Source: Telopea speciosissima (lineage: Eukaryota > Streptophyta > Magnoliopsida > Proteales > Proteaceae). From it: DNA of 64,000 bases. The stretch's first letter is position 1. Each line of letters opens with the position of its first letter. This document shows positions 44,138 to 56,001 of this stretch, in pieces. Both the position numbers and the translations under genes were made by a program. Below the pieces are notes generated by a model. The model saw only the letters and a program-made list of their open reading frames with translations. It did no database searches and was not told the DNA's origin. The stretch covers positions 4,785,568 to 4,849,567 of the forward strand of contig NC_057925.1 of the NCBI RefSeq assembly GCF_018873765.1. The letters run 5' to 3'.

Positions 44138-44483
44138 CTAACTGTATTGGGAGGCAATCTCTCCATTTTTTTATCATGTTGAGCAGCGACATGAATTGTG
44201 GGTGAAGATGGAGGATGGGGAGAGTTCTTGGGTGAAGCAGTTCTGCTTTAGTCAGTCCCTTATATATCAAGGAATTAATGAACGGGGAAACATAAAACTC
44301 TTGGGCTTAAAAAACGGTAAGGTTTTACTGAGGGGAGATGAAAGGCCATTTTTATTTGACCAAGTGACCAAAGAGTTGAAAGTTCTACATCTCAGTGATC
44401 AATGGGAGTTCTCTAACATTCATTCCTACATTAAGAGCCTCGCCATTAAGAGCCTCGCCACGCTTACCGCCGGAGACACATAG
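44138..44483 (+). pseudogene. Fragment of an F-box protein (F-box-associated C-terminal domain)
   Basis: The text LTVLGGNLSIF, then after a frame change HVEQRHELWVKMEDGESSWV, KQFCF, LGLKNGKVLL and the closing IHSYIKSLATL follows the order of the F-box-associated (FBA) domain of plant SCF substrate receptors (…LGGxLxIF…ELWVMKEYGVxESWxKxF…). The F-box itself is missing. One frameshift and the truncation mark it as dead. Confidence 0.65.
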
Positions 44484-44584
44484 GTAACAGGTAGGGTACT
44501 TTGATGTATTCTATATGATTTATATATATATATATATACGCATCCTGCTATATATTTGATCAAATTGGAAAAAGTCCATGTTCA

Positions 44585-45003
44585 ACAGTAGTGATGGTGC
44601 TTGGCATGCTAATAGATCTTTTGGTGACAGGGGCATTATCATCAGGGATTTTCAGAAGGGATTTGTAGCGGCTATGGGTAAAGCATGCTGGAGTTTCTCT
44701 GCGTCTTGTATGTTAGCTTAGGCTATGAGGGATGGTTTGCTGTTGGCCAGAAAACTTTGGTTGCTGAAGATAGTGATGTTCTCTGATTCCGAAGGTTTAG
44801 TGGCATGTTTAAATCAGTTTTCTTTTTCTACTGACTGCGCCACTGGCCTGCTTGTAGATGACATCCCAAGTCTTAGTTGCTGTTTTGGTAGTATAGTTTA
44901 CTTGTTCATTCCTAGGGAACTAAATGGTGAGGCTCATACATTAGCTAAGAGCACTTCCCTCTTCCATTTGTCTAGATTTTGGTGGAAAAAAAAAAAAAAA
45001 AAG
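44585..45003 (+). pseudogene. LINE-type RNase H fragment ending in a poly(A) run
   Basis: The frame from about 44590 reads DGAWHANRSFGDRGIIIRDF, then after one TAG MRDGLLLARKLWLLKIV, FSDSEGLVACLNQ and FIPRELNGEAHTLAK. This is the RNase H-like (RVT_3) end of a plant LINE ORF2 or a relative. An A-run at 44986-45002 follows directly, as expected of a 5'-truncated retroposed copy. Confidence 0.7.
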
Positions 45004-45574
45004 TCTGTAGCAGCATCAACCAACCCAAACTGACCCACGTTGCTTTCAGGTTTAGAATTGACTGGTTCAGAACTCATTACACTTTGGTCATATTTGGATT
45101 AGAATTTTTCGACTCATCCAGGACCAACTCTCCACGGATCTAATGCAATCTGTGGATAATAACAGAAACCAAAAACGACGTGCCCATATCATTGCTTCTT
45201 TAAGATAGAGGCTTGAGCCAATAGGCTATTTGCCAACACTACCTGATTATGACCTTACCCAACCCAGATCAAAATAACCCTTAGCCACCTTTATCTAGTT
45301 CAGTTGAAAGTAACTAGTGGATATAACACCCAGATTTCTGTGTAAGTGCCTCCATATGGTTCAATCAATCATTGACAAGAATATACAGCATGATGGGAAA
45401 AGTTTGGGAATATAATGATGTGCATAGAAAAGCCTCTTATTTTGGAGTGCACGACCCAACGGTTGGAATTAGTTATTTATACATTCAGGGGAGAATATTG
45501 TAAGCATGAAAATGTCAAAATGCAAAACACAAGACAGCTTCTGTTAAGATTAAAAAAGAATTTGCCTAAAAGGA

Positions 45575-46120
45575 ATACTGTTAGCAAAAATGCGTTTAAA
45601 ACTTTGTTTTAAACACGTTCCCGTATTTTATCGTTTTAAACACGTTTTGTCGTATGCTTCTCAAACATACGGTAAAAAAGGGCAAACGGCAAGCATTCCC
45701 GTTTTAAACGCATTTAAAACACGTTTCCCTTTTTTTGGCCTTTTTTAAGACCTTGGACTTAACTGACCATATCTCTCTCTTCCGAACTCTGATCGGCTTG
45801 ATTCTTTCACCGACGTAAAGATGACTCGAAGGGCTACATTTTTCATGATATCACCTTCAACTCAAAGTCAATGCATGGATACCGGAAATAGAAGCATGTA
45901 TTTCAAATAAAAATTCCTCAATTTATATGAGAATAGTAGCATTTTTTTGGTTCCCTTTTTTTGAAATATAAACGTTTAAAACCCGTACCGTCCGTTTTTC
46001 GTTTTTTACCGTTCCCTATTTTTTTGACCGTTTTATTTGACCGTCTGTTTGTAATTTTTTACCGTTTAGAATCCATACCGTAAAACTCCGTTTTATTACC
46101 GTTCCCGTTTTTACTAACTA
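45575..46120. mobile_element. MITE-like element with repeated 'ACCGTTTT' text
   Basis: The left end ACTGTTAGCAAAAATGCGTT and the right end (inverted: ATAGTTAGTAAAAACGGGAA) are similar. Both flanks repeat CGTTTTAAACACGTT and TTTTTACCGTT motifs in opposite senses around a non-repetitive centre. No coding is seen, and a target duplication is not clear. Confidence 0.5.
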
Positions 46121-47824
46121 TAAAGGATCCACCAAGAAGCCCAATTCATTCTCTAGATCGTTACTTATCATCCAAATAATACTCTTTTGAGCAGGGTTCC
46201 TTTCAAAGGACCTAACCTCTTCTTGCTTTGTGGATGGAAAAATAAATATTTTACTCTGTTAAGAAGGAAATTTCAATCAAAGACGAAGAGGGAAAAAGTT
46301 CAAGTTTTTGAAATTAAAAGATAAGTAAATAATTCAGTAAACAGATATGAACATTAGTGAAGACAACAAAGTCAGAGGAATGATGACATTTTGTGAAGAT
46401 ACAGAGGAAATCAGATTAAAAAGCCATCAGCAAAAAGAGAAAATTTTAACTGAACAGAACCAGCACCCGAAAGTATTGCTGAAGCAGTTGATCCAACTGC
46501 TGAAGTACGTGCTGAAATATTGCTACTAACAGGTTAATACATGCAATCTTGTATGCTTGTGTAATTAATGTAGAAGGGCTTCAACACTTCAACTAAGAAC
46601 TACTCTACAGTCGATGACAGGTCACAGCAGAACATCATAATATCAATAAAACTAGAATTCATAACTTAGGAGGTAAAGATCAAACCAGACTGTAGAACAG
46701 TGTTAAACATAGGTTGAGTGAAGGAGGTGAAGGGATGCTACACTCAAAATTTCAGTCAAATCCGATGAATAAAAATTGAGATACGGAAATAACGCAAAAT
46801 TAGAAGGTTATGGAATATCGTGCAAAACAGCACTGGGCTTGGGCTCCAAAGTGGATAGAGTATCAGCCTTGATGAGATGAAGCTTTGCTGCAAGTTTGGT
46901 CTTATAGAGTGGAATGTGGCATTCTTGTTTAAACAATGACACTTTGACTGTCACACCTAACATACTCTTTTTATTCCAAACCCAACTCCATAAAAAAAAA
47001 ATTCAAAAAAAAATTCAACCATAGCATCTCCTTACAAGCTTCTGTAACAACAATGTATGTTTATTTTTTATATTACTACAATTCTTCCTTGTATGTTTAT
47101 TTTTTATATTTTGTTTTAGTTGATGACATGGGAATGGGATTGGATTGTCAAGCCAGGTCCTATCCCCTCTTTTCTCTCCATTTTGTTCTCAGTTTCAGCA
47201 AGTTATAGCGTGAGTGTGTGGATGTGTAACAAATTAAACTGAATCTATCTTCCTGTGAGTTCGATTCCACCTTCTTATTGTCCATCCTCTTTGTTTTATT
47301 TTGATTTTATTCTCTCTTTGATCTACTAATCTTCTCCCTAAGTTTCTATTCGTGCATATCAATTCTGTCCACTTGTGTTCTCTGTCTTCTCTTAAAGATT
47401 TGAGCCTATCCAACAGTCAAATTGATCTGAATTTTGGATATATGATGTTCCTCCCTAATATTACTGCATCTGTTCAGAATTTCAGCATCAGATCTGGAAC
47501 TTTGGAGATATACACGTTTTAGTAAGTTACTACTTGCTGTTTTCCTTAAGTTTCTACTATCTGTCCACTGTCGTTATTCACCATCTAACCTATGGTTTCC
47601 TATGATATTTTTGCCATAAGTACATCAAGTTTAGCCAGTCTTGACCAGTTTTTCTGCCTCATCGGTTGGTTAGTTCTTTAGTTATTGATCTGCTTTATTT
47701 CTGCTGCATTGTTCTCTAATTCTGGGTTAGTTTCTCAAATCTGTCCTAACATGTTAGTAAAACTCATCATTTATGATTTGAACCTGTTGCTATCTAATTT
47801 CTATTACTCTTTGTGCACCCAAGT
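46121..47824. other. Intergenic, no gene seen
   Basis: AT-rich, with several leader-like C/T-rich stretches at 47150-47420 but no supported coding. Confidence 0.45.
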
Positions 47825-48440
47825 AGACAAGTGGGTTGGTGACCTTGACCTTCTCAAGCCTACTAGTTTAGAAGTTCACCAATCTATTAATGAAACTCTA
47901 ATCCCCTGGCCTGATTACCCAGGGCTTTTACCTTGTACATCATGTTATAGTATGTGATGGGAGTTTCGAGTCTTCTTCTTGCATGGTTGGTTGGGCGGCG
48001 GTTTATTTTTTTTCGGATAGAGCGTGTATTTGTGCCTCAAATTCTAGTTATGCAGGGAGCACACAAGAATCCGAAGCCAGAGGAATTCTGAAAGGTTACA
48101 GTAGGCAAGGCAAATAGGTCTCATCACCACCACCGTTTGAACTAGTTGTGAATAGGTAATAAAGCTTGTGCAATAAGAACAGGAAAGTTCGCCATGGGAA
48201 CTGGGAAGTGTTATCTTTTTTGTTGGATATAAGAAAGGGGAGAGTTTTCATACATGGCCGTGCTTTCAACTATTGGATGAACATGATCGTGTACAATACA
48301 CGATTTGCCTATAAGAAATGTTTTCAAACAATTTAACTATTTGCATGTGGAGAAGAAAAATAGGAATATTGTGTATCTTGCTCATCAATAAGCTGGGAGA
48401 GCTAAAATTGATAATATTTCGAGTTTTGTAATCTCTAACT
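47825..48440 (+). pseudogene. LINE-type RNase H fragment
   Basis: The text TLIPWPDYPGLLPCTSCYS leads, after a frame change, into VCDGSFESSSCMVGWAAVYF, STQESEARGILKG and much later RKNRNIVYLAHQ*AGRAK. This matches the start (DGSF), middle (E in EARGI) and end (NxVAHxxA) of plant RVT_3 RNase H domains. Several stops and shifts. Confidence 0.55.
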
Positions 48441-48973
48441 TCTCGCTGCTTTAATGAATTTCATTCTATTTTTATCAAAAATAAAAGGTAATGGACCAAC
48501 CACATGTTTGGGAGTTGGTCCCCATAATATTTACCAAAATAAGAACTTTGAGAAATTTTATTTTTTGGGGTAAAATTTTGAGATAACATTATTCATCTAA
48601 ATTTTAAAATGATGGTGAAGGATCCCCATGACGCCAGCACAAAAATGAAACTGCACACCTCCACCCATATAGTTCACCCTACCCTACGCATGAAAATCCC
48701 CTCCATACCACCCCATATTTAAAGGGTCTTCCCTATGTCAGCCCTCCTCCTTCACCCGAAACTGCACACGGGCACTGATGGGAACCCTTCCCCAAAAAAC
48801 ATTTAGCCAATTAGGCGTGGTTTGTGGAACTCTTGTGAATAATCAAAAGTCGACTTGGACTAGTTAAGGCACTTACATAGATGAAGCATTCATTATAGCA
48901 AGCATAAACCCATCTCAGGATGATGTGTATGTGCTAAATGTGTCCAAAATTAGCCAAATTACACACAATTTGA
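48441..48973. other. 3' flank of HMA5-like gene, no gene
   Basis: Contains text such as GGTGAAGGATCCCCATGACG and many CCC-rich words that look like dispersed repeat. The 3'UTR of the minus-strand ATPase should lie at its right end. Confidence 0.4.
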
Positions 48974-51900
48974 CTAATCAATTGTTCCCCGAGTATCTTG
49001 GATGTGCAGAGGCTTTTTGTAAGACTGCAGCAGGAGGGATGAACAGACAACACTTAGTGAAGATGCTGCCATGCAAGCCCCAGCAAGCCATGGAGGCAAC
49101 CGGATTCCAGTGAAAGGGAACAAAATACCAGCAGCAATTGGCATGCCAAGCACATTGTAACCCAGAGCCCATGCATAGTTGAGTCGGATGCGATTAAGAG
49201 TCTTTCTGGAGAGATCAATGGCAGTTACTACATCTTCCAAGTTGCTCTTGATGAGAACTATGTCAGCAGCTTCAATAGCAACATTAGTGCCAGCACCAAT
49301 TGCCATGCCAACATCAGCGGCAACTAAGGCGGGCGAATCGTTGATTCCATCCCCCACCATTGCAACAGCTAACCCTTTCATCTGGCATGAAATTTAATTT
49401 TATAGTCAGAAACACATTACTAGTATCCAATATTCAAATTCATATCTGTTCTATTAACACTACAACCACATGCTATTCACACAGTATTATAATTTACCAA
49501 GCCCATAATCAACAAAGATAAATAACCTATTGATAAATTTAGCCTCAGACCCAGTAAACTGTCATAAAGTCATGTTTTGTTGATGGGTTTTAACCTATCA
49601 TCTTTTTGAAGTGATACTAGATCATCCTTTGTTCCAAAGGACGAACCAAAGATTTTAGCTAGAAACCAAGGGAAAGTCCCAAACAAGTAAGACTTGATTG
49701 TAATTTAAACTAGGACATTATACTCGGACACTGCCTGAGCTGGCATTGGCCTCCTATAAACGCATACACAGTCACACATGCACTGCAGCATGAACAAAGT
49801 GCATCTGCATCACTCTCTATCTATCTAACATTTAAAATTGCAGGCAGTTGAGCTTGTCTAATTCCCTCAATTTTTGCATGACCAATGAGATCTTCCCAAA
49901 TAAGACACCAAACCAAAACCTCAGGTGCTCAAAACTAGAGAACAAAACAGGTGGGCAACTTTAACAGCTATTTAGTGAGTCTTACAGCCAGAACTCATAG
50001 TTTCATCGTTGCATCTTTACTACACACTATCCATGCCAAATTCAAAATCAATAAGATAAAATCTCTCCCCAGAAACACTTAGCAAGTTGTTATGCTAGTT
50101 AGATGAACTGCTCTCCGTATAATGCAACTTGTTGGTTGATGTGCTTCAACATTTTCATGTCAGATCTAATTTACATCATAATTTTAGTTTGAATGAAAAA
50201 ACTAATCCACATTACCTACATAAATTCATTAATCATGTGGTTTACAGGTCAATATTTTGCTTAGAAGAAACCAAGGGTAAAGCAATTAAATTGGTCAATA
50301 CACCCAATCAAAGTGATGAGTAGTTCATATGAGATTGTGTGGATTAAGTTTCTGAGCATAAATAATTACCTGCAACTCTTTGATCTTATTGGCTTTTCCT
50401 ATTGGATCCGTCTCAGCAAAAACATTAGTAATTCCAACCTCCTTTGCTATGGCCGTTGCTGTAGCCCAGTTGTCACCAGTCACCATGATGCTTGAGATGT
50501 TCATTGACTGAAGGAAAGATACAACACGCTCTGCCTCTGGTTTCACAGGATCTGTCACAGCAAAAGCCCCAGCAACCTTCCCATCAATGGCAACTAGCAC
50601 ACAAGTGCGTGCTAGCTGCTCAGTTTCTGAGATGTAATCTTCAACCTCAGGTCCCAGTTGAACATTATAGGACACCATGAGCTTCCTATTCCCAACCAAC
50701 ACTAGTTTCCCACCAACATTCCCACTCACTCCAGCTCCCAGGTGTACCTCAAAGTCCCTCGAATCGGTTACATGTTCAGTGTAGGACCCATATTGCTGAC
50801 GCAGTTTCTTAGCATACTTCACTACAGCCTTTGCTATAGGGTGCTCACTGTATGCCTGCCACCAAAGATTGTGAACAATATTTAGTGAAGTCAACCCTCT
50901 GTTCTGCTCTTCCTCATAGCAAAACAAGCAACCTGCACAAAATTAAGAACTATATATCAGTGCCTACCTCTGCTGCAGCAGCCACATCACAAAACTCCTG
51001 GATAGGCACATTGGAAAAAAGCATTGAACCAACTACCATTGGCTTTCCCACTGTCAGGGTCCCTGTCTTGTCAAAGACCACAGTATTCACCTGCAGCTTC
51101 AAGGATAACAACTGTTAATAACTGAAGCAAAACTAATTATTAATTTTTGAGACATTAAAAAAGATTTCCTTTTTAGCTCAACTATTTATGAAAAACACAC
51201 AGAAGTCTTTCCATGCCTTGTATGGAGAAGCAAGGAAATGCTTCTACAATGTTGTATGATCCAACATTCCACTAAAAATACTCGAAGAAAATTTTACAAG
51301 ACAGCTATAAGAGCAGCGATGCTGCATGGAGCTAAATGCTCGGCACTGGGCAGGAAATAAATAACAGATCAGGATTAACGCACAATGGTGCTCTATGGGT
51401 CAGCTCAATCATCGGGAGAGATGAGTGGCAAAACAAGAAAAGACAAAATGACAAATGACGAGCATCAAGGTAATTGAAGAGTGGCACCAAGAGGTGACAC
51501 GTTGAGGGAAGTCATTTAGGAAGATTCTGATTTAATAAGCAGGTGAGGAGTGATGTGGTGTAGATTAGATAAGTTAAAAGAACAGAGTAGGTTGACCCAT
51601 TTAGCAGGTGTAAGGCTTTTCGAGTTGAGTTTCCTTGCCTTATGTGCATTTTCAAGTGCATTTCCACCTTTGATGAGGACCCCTTGAGAAGCTCCTTTTC
51701 CTGTAGCAACCATGACAGCCGTTGGGGTTGCTAGTCCCAAAGCACATGGGCAAGCGACCACCAGTACTGAAATACCAAACTGAAGTGCCAGCTCAAAGCC
51801 ATCCATGGCTTTTGGAATCCAATGTTTAGGGTAAAGACCAGCTTCTCCAGGAATGAACCAGCCCAACCACGTAAGGAATGCTGCAATAACAACCTGCAAT

Positions 51901-54900
51901 ATGGTGGAGCAAATAAATGATGGATTTATCATTGACCAGCAGCCATAGCAGACATTAAGGAAATTTTACATCATGAGGAACAGAATTAACAAATTAAAAA
52001 AATAAATAAATAAAGCACCTCGAAGCTAAAAGCACGAAAGGTTTATTTAGAGAGAGAGAGAGAGAGAGATGGACCATACAGCAACTGCAGTACCGTATAA
52101 CCTCCTAAATGTAACGGATAAATTGTAAAATACCTTCTGGTTGTCAAAACTTCATTGAACTGTTCTGCAATTGAAGAAATGAAAGTAAACTTTTACTTAT
52201 ACTTTAAAGGCATATTATTAAAATCAAACTCAGGTAACCTTTGGACTGGTGGCATTTAGGATTGCCCATCTTGTTGAGTACCGGGAGACCAATTATTTGA
52301 AACAAAATACCAAACTGGTTTCCAAAAATAATATGTGCCTCTATATGCACATTCAATCCCCCAACAAAATGGTAATAATATCTGGAATAATCAGAGTTTG
52401 ACCATTTCACAAATATGTGAACCCCTCCAACCAATTGCAAGCTGCCTCCCCTCTTCACACCTCCCTCCCACCCCCACCCCAAAAAAAAAAAAAAACTTTT
52501 ATATTGAGGAGCACCAGATATCTTGTGGAATGTCACACGGCTGACCAGCCATTTTGTTTTCACCCGATTCAGTACCTGTTTTTCCACCACCACCGTTTTC
52601 TTTCTTTGTGTCAAGTTTAATTTACCTTAAGCTCCGCTCATTTCATCAGATTATATTTTCCTGGAAAGTCATTTCATGATTATTAAAGTTGTGTATTTCT
52701 TTGTCATTTGTCTTATTTATAATTATGAAGCATTTTCAGACATGTTTGGGTGAGTAAAGAATCCAACTATATGGAAGTGTCCTCCATGGGTGACAACTGT
52801 TTGATTGACCAAGATGGCATCACCTTTTTTTTGGGGGGGGGGGGGGGGAAGTCTTGCAAAACGTACAGAAAATATTGCATTTTAGTAAAATATTTTCTGG
52901 CTTTTTCATTCCCAAAACAATTTTCTTTTACTTATCAATTCCTGCAAAATATTTTCTGTTAAAAGTTAAAACAAACAAAATCTAAAGGAAAAGCAGATAA
53001 TATGCTCAGTAAGACCTGCAAAATTGATCAAACAAGATTGCAAGTGATTCAAGAAGATTTGAAAGTGACAAAAATTATAGACGAACAAAGAACTTACAGC
53101 AGGAACAAAGAACTTAGAAATTTGATCTGCCAGTTTCTGAACCGGTGCCCTGGCAAGCTGAGCTACTTCCACTAGCTGGACTATTTGGGACAATGCAGTC
53201 TCTGACCCAACATGAGTAGCCTTAACTAGTAAGCATCCATTCTCGTTCATGGTTCCACCAATAACCTGTTCATGACATATTTGAGCATTTATAAATTTCA
53301 ATCAAGTTTAGAAGGTCAAAAGGCAGAAAAAAGAAAGATAAGAGGAACAAGATAAAGCAAAAATGATGAAACCTTGTCTCCTGCCCTCTTAGCGATGGGT
53401 CTTGCTTCTCCAGTGATCATACTCTCATTCACATGACTCTGACCCCTTATAACAATACCATCAACAGGAACCTTTGCCCCAGGGACAATCTTGATCACAT
53501 CATTCCTTTGTATCAGCTGAGTGCTTATTTCCATTTCTGATATCACATCGCCATCCCCATTCAAAGTTAAAAGATAGGCTGTATCAGGTGCCAGGTCTGT
53601 CAGTTTTGCCAAAGCATCTGACGTCTTCCCCTTAGCCACAACCTCCAAATATTTTCCTAAGAGAATAAAAGATATTAACATAGCACTAGTCTCAAAAAAA
53701 TCCTGCCCTTGAAATGAATCCGAAGTCAGCGCTTTTATAACAATGTATACAGAGTAGAAATAAGCTGCGTTGGTGCCCAATGCAACCAGAACATCCATAT
53801 TAGCAGAACCTCGTTTCAACGCATGGTAGGAACCCAGATAAAACCTGAATCAATAATAGATAGAGCTACATTACCATTAAGTTGCAGATTGTGTGTACAA
53901 ACAAAAGAAACAATCTACTAAATAAAATGATTGAAGTATAATGCAATACCTTCGGCCTATAATGAATTGTACAGGCGTGCAAAGAACCAATCTCAGAAGC
54001 ATCCCAACAGTAAGCATGTTGTAGAGCTTGCAATTCAACCAGTTACCATAAGGAGGAATCATTGGAAGGACCATGGAGAATACAAATACTGGAAATGAAA
54101 ATAGACAGCTCCAAAGAAACAGGTTTCTATATGCCTGAATTTCATACTGACGCTCTGTTTCTCTTTGTCTTGGGGGAGTATATAAGCTCGCATTGTAGAA
54201 GTTGGGCCCATGGCCAGCTTCTTGTACGAAATGTATTAGAGACCTCGGACCAGTGAGATTGGGGTCATAACTAATAGTCCCCTTGTTACCCACTGGGTCT
54301 ATCACCACATGATTCACACCTTCTACTGCCTCAAGACAGGATTGAATAATGGAAACATCATCTGGGGAACTGATTCCGTATAGATGTAGATGCACTTTGT
54401 TTATATCATCTCCAGAGCTGATAAGATCAGCTCCAAATCCAGCATCTTCAATGGCATGGATAAGGTGGTCAGCATCAGTGAGGTTTGGATCAAAGTGAAT
54501 CTTTGCCTCTTCAAGGGCTAAGCCCACCACTGCTGTTTTCACTCCATCAACTGCAAGGATGGCACGCTCAACAGACTCAGAGCAGCTGGTGCATGCCATT
54601 CCTTTGATTCGGATTCGACATACTGCTATATCTTGTTCAGGGAAATCATCAACTTGATAGCCCATGCCTTCTATCATTTCTTTAACAGCTTTTGCCTGAA
54701 GTAGAGCACCAATGTAAATGTTTCTAATCCCAGGAAGTAGATAAAAATAGAATGGGTGGAAAGTATGGAAACAGAACTAGTTCAGAAAATACCCCTACTT
54801 TGATATATTATATTTTAAAAAACATAATAAATTGCAAGATGTATAGAGATTGAGGAAGGGGCAGATATACAGATCGAAAATCTGAAAGTAGTGTTATATT

Positions 54901-56001
54901 ATAGGGAATAACAATGGTTCCTGCATACATTGACTTGCAACACATTCTTTAACTAAGTTCCTCTGAAGACGCAAAGATTAATCTACACAATAATTGCATA
55001 TCATGTTCCTGAAATTCCTAAGGAAAAAATATTCTTGGCTTAACAGTCCCTCAACCTTATCCAACTACTTTGGTTCAGGTACATGAATCCTGTTCTGTGA
55101 CTGTTTCGGGCAAGGTCAAATAGCAAATACTCAAGATAAATGCTAAAAAGTTAAAACCAGAAAAAAACAGAAAAAAGCCCACCAGTACACTGTCCAGATA
55201 GGAGAATGTCGACATATTTTTTTACAACTAAGTGTATTAATTTGGTAAGCCTCATCCAAATTACTTGGGTTTGGTACACAAATTGCCTGTTCTGCTTTCT
55301 ATTTTGGACAAGTTTAAAATAGCAAATTTACGGATCAATGTTGAAAAGTTAGTTCTAAAAGATTAACAATTGTAACAAGCCAACAGTTCACAGTCCAGAT
55401 AAGAAAATCTCAACACATTTCGTGGTATTTAAGTCTAGTAAGTGCAATGCTCATCAAAACTGGCCTTCTCTATCTTCAATAAGGTGCTTGTCTATCATTC
55501 TTTGTTACAGATCAACACAAAATTATTATTTTTTTTTTTAAATTATCACTGGCAGTAATCAACAATTCAAAAGACATTCAAATTATTGTACTGGTCCATT
55601 ATGGTATATAATTCAAGAGGATAGTAGTATAAACTGTTGAAAATTACTAAACAGAGTAAAGAACTTTAGTAAACCACTTATAAAAGGAAGATAAAAGGCA
55701 GAGCATACAGGGGGACTTGCCAAGTAACTAAAAGCCGACTTACAGTGACAAATTCTGGTTTGTATCTGATAATGGCCTGCCCCTGAAGAGGCGATACCAT
55801 GACAGTTTCAATCCCATTAAGCTTTCTAAGCTCAGATTCTATGGAGACCACACAAGAAGCACACTTTATGCCTCGAATTTTAAACACAACTGTCTTGGTT
55901 TTCCTGATTACATTCGGAGTTGGTTGAGACACTGTAACAGAAAAAGTTTCTGAAGGTTGAAGAAGAGGTGCCTTAAGATCATCTTTCCCATTCACTTCCA
56001 T
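48974..56001 (-). CDS. HMA5: Copper-transporting P1B-type ATPase, HMA5-like, eight exons, 971 aa
   Basis: Pumps Cu(I) out of the cytosol using ATP. Exons on the minus strand: 56001-55744, 54695-53950, 53844-53373, 53265-53098, 51893-51639, 51090-50968, 50855-50370, 49381-48974; joined frame 2916 bases. Metal-binding domain 1 has CASC at 47-50 and domain 2 CTSC at 121-124. A third HMA-like fold (about 183-250) lacks CxxC (GISSPDD), as in the HMA5 group. Core motifs: actuator TGEA (479-482), channel CPC (596-598), phosphorylation DKTGT (Asp640), HP (679-680), GDGIND (846-851). It ends …[10 protein letters not shown] plus a short tail. Seven introns end in AG; six start with GT and one, after 51639, with GC. 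An upstream leader with a possible donor near 56404 suggests a 5'UTR intron. The sister group RAN1/HMA7 is less likely from the N-terminus and length. Confidence 0.95.
51091..51638 (-). other. GC-AG intron of the copper ATPase gene
   Basis: The donor reads AAG|GCAAGG and the acceptor CTGCAG|GTG. Using it joins ENAHK to [11 protein letters not shown] in phase 0, the sequence expected for this family. Plant GC donors keep a strong AAG|GCAAG match, as here. Confidence 0.8.

Noticed and set aside
46840..46935. GGGCTCCAAAGTGGATAGAG looked like part of a tRNA or SINE
   Set aside because: No stems or promoter-box pair could be assembled.
52204..52614. Open frame in an intron of the copper ATPase
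   Set aside because: Contains poly(A)/poly(C) tracts and no domain; intronic.
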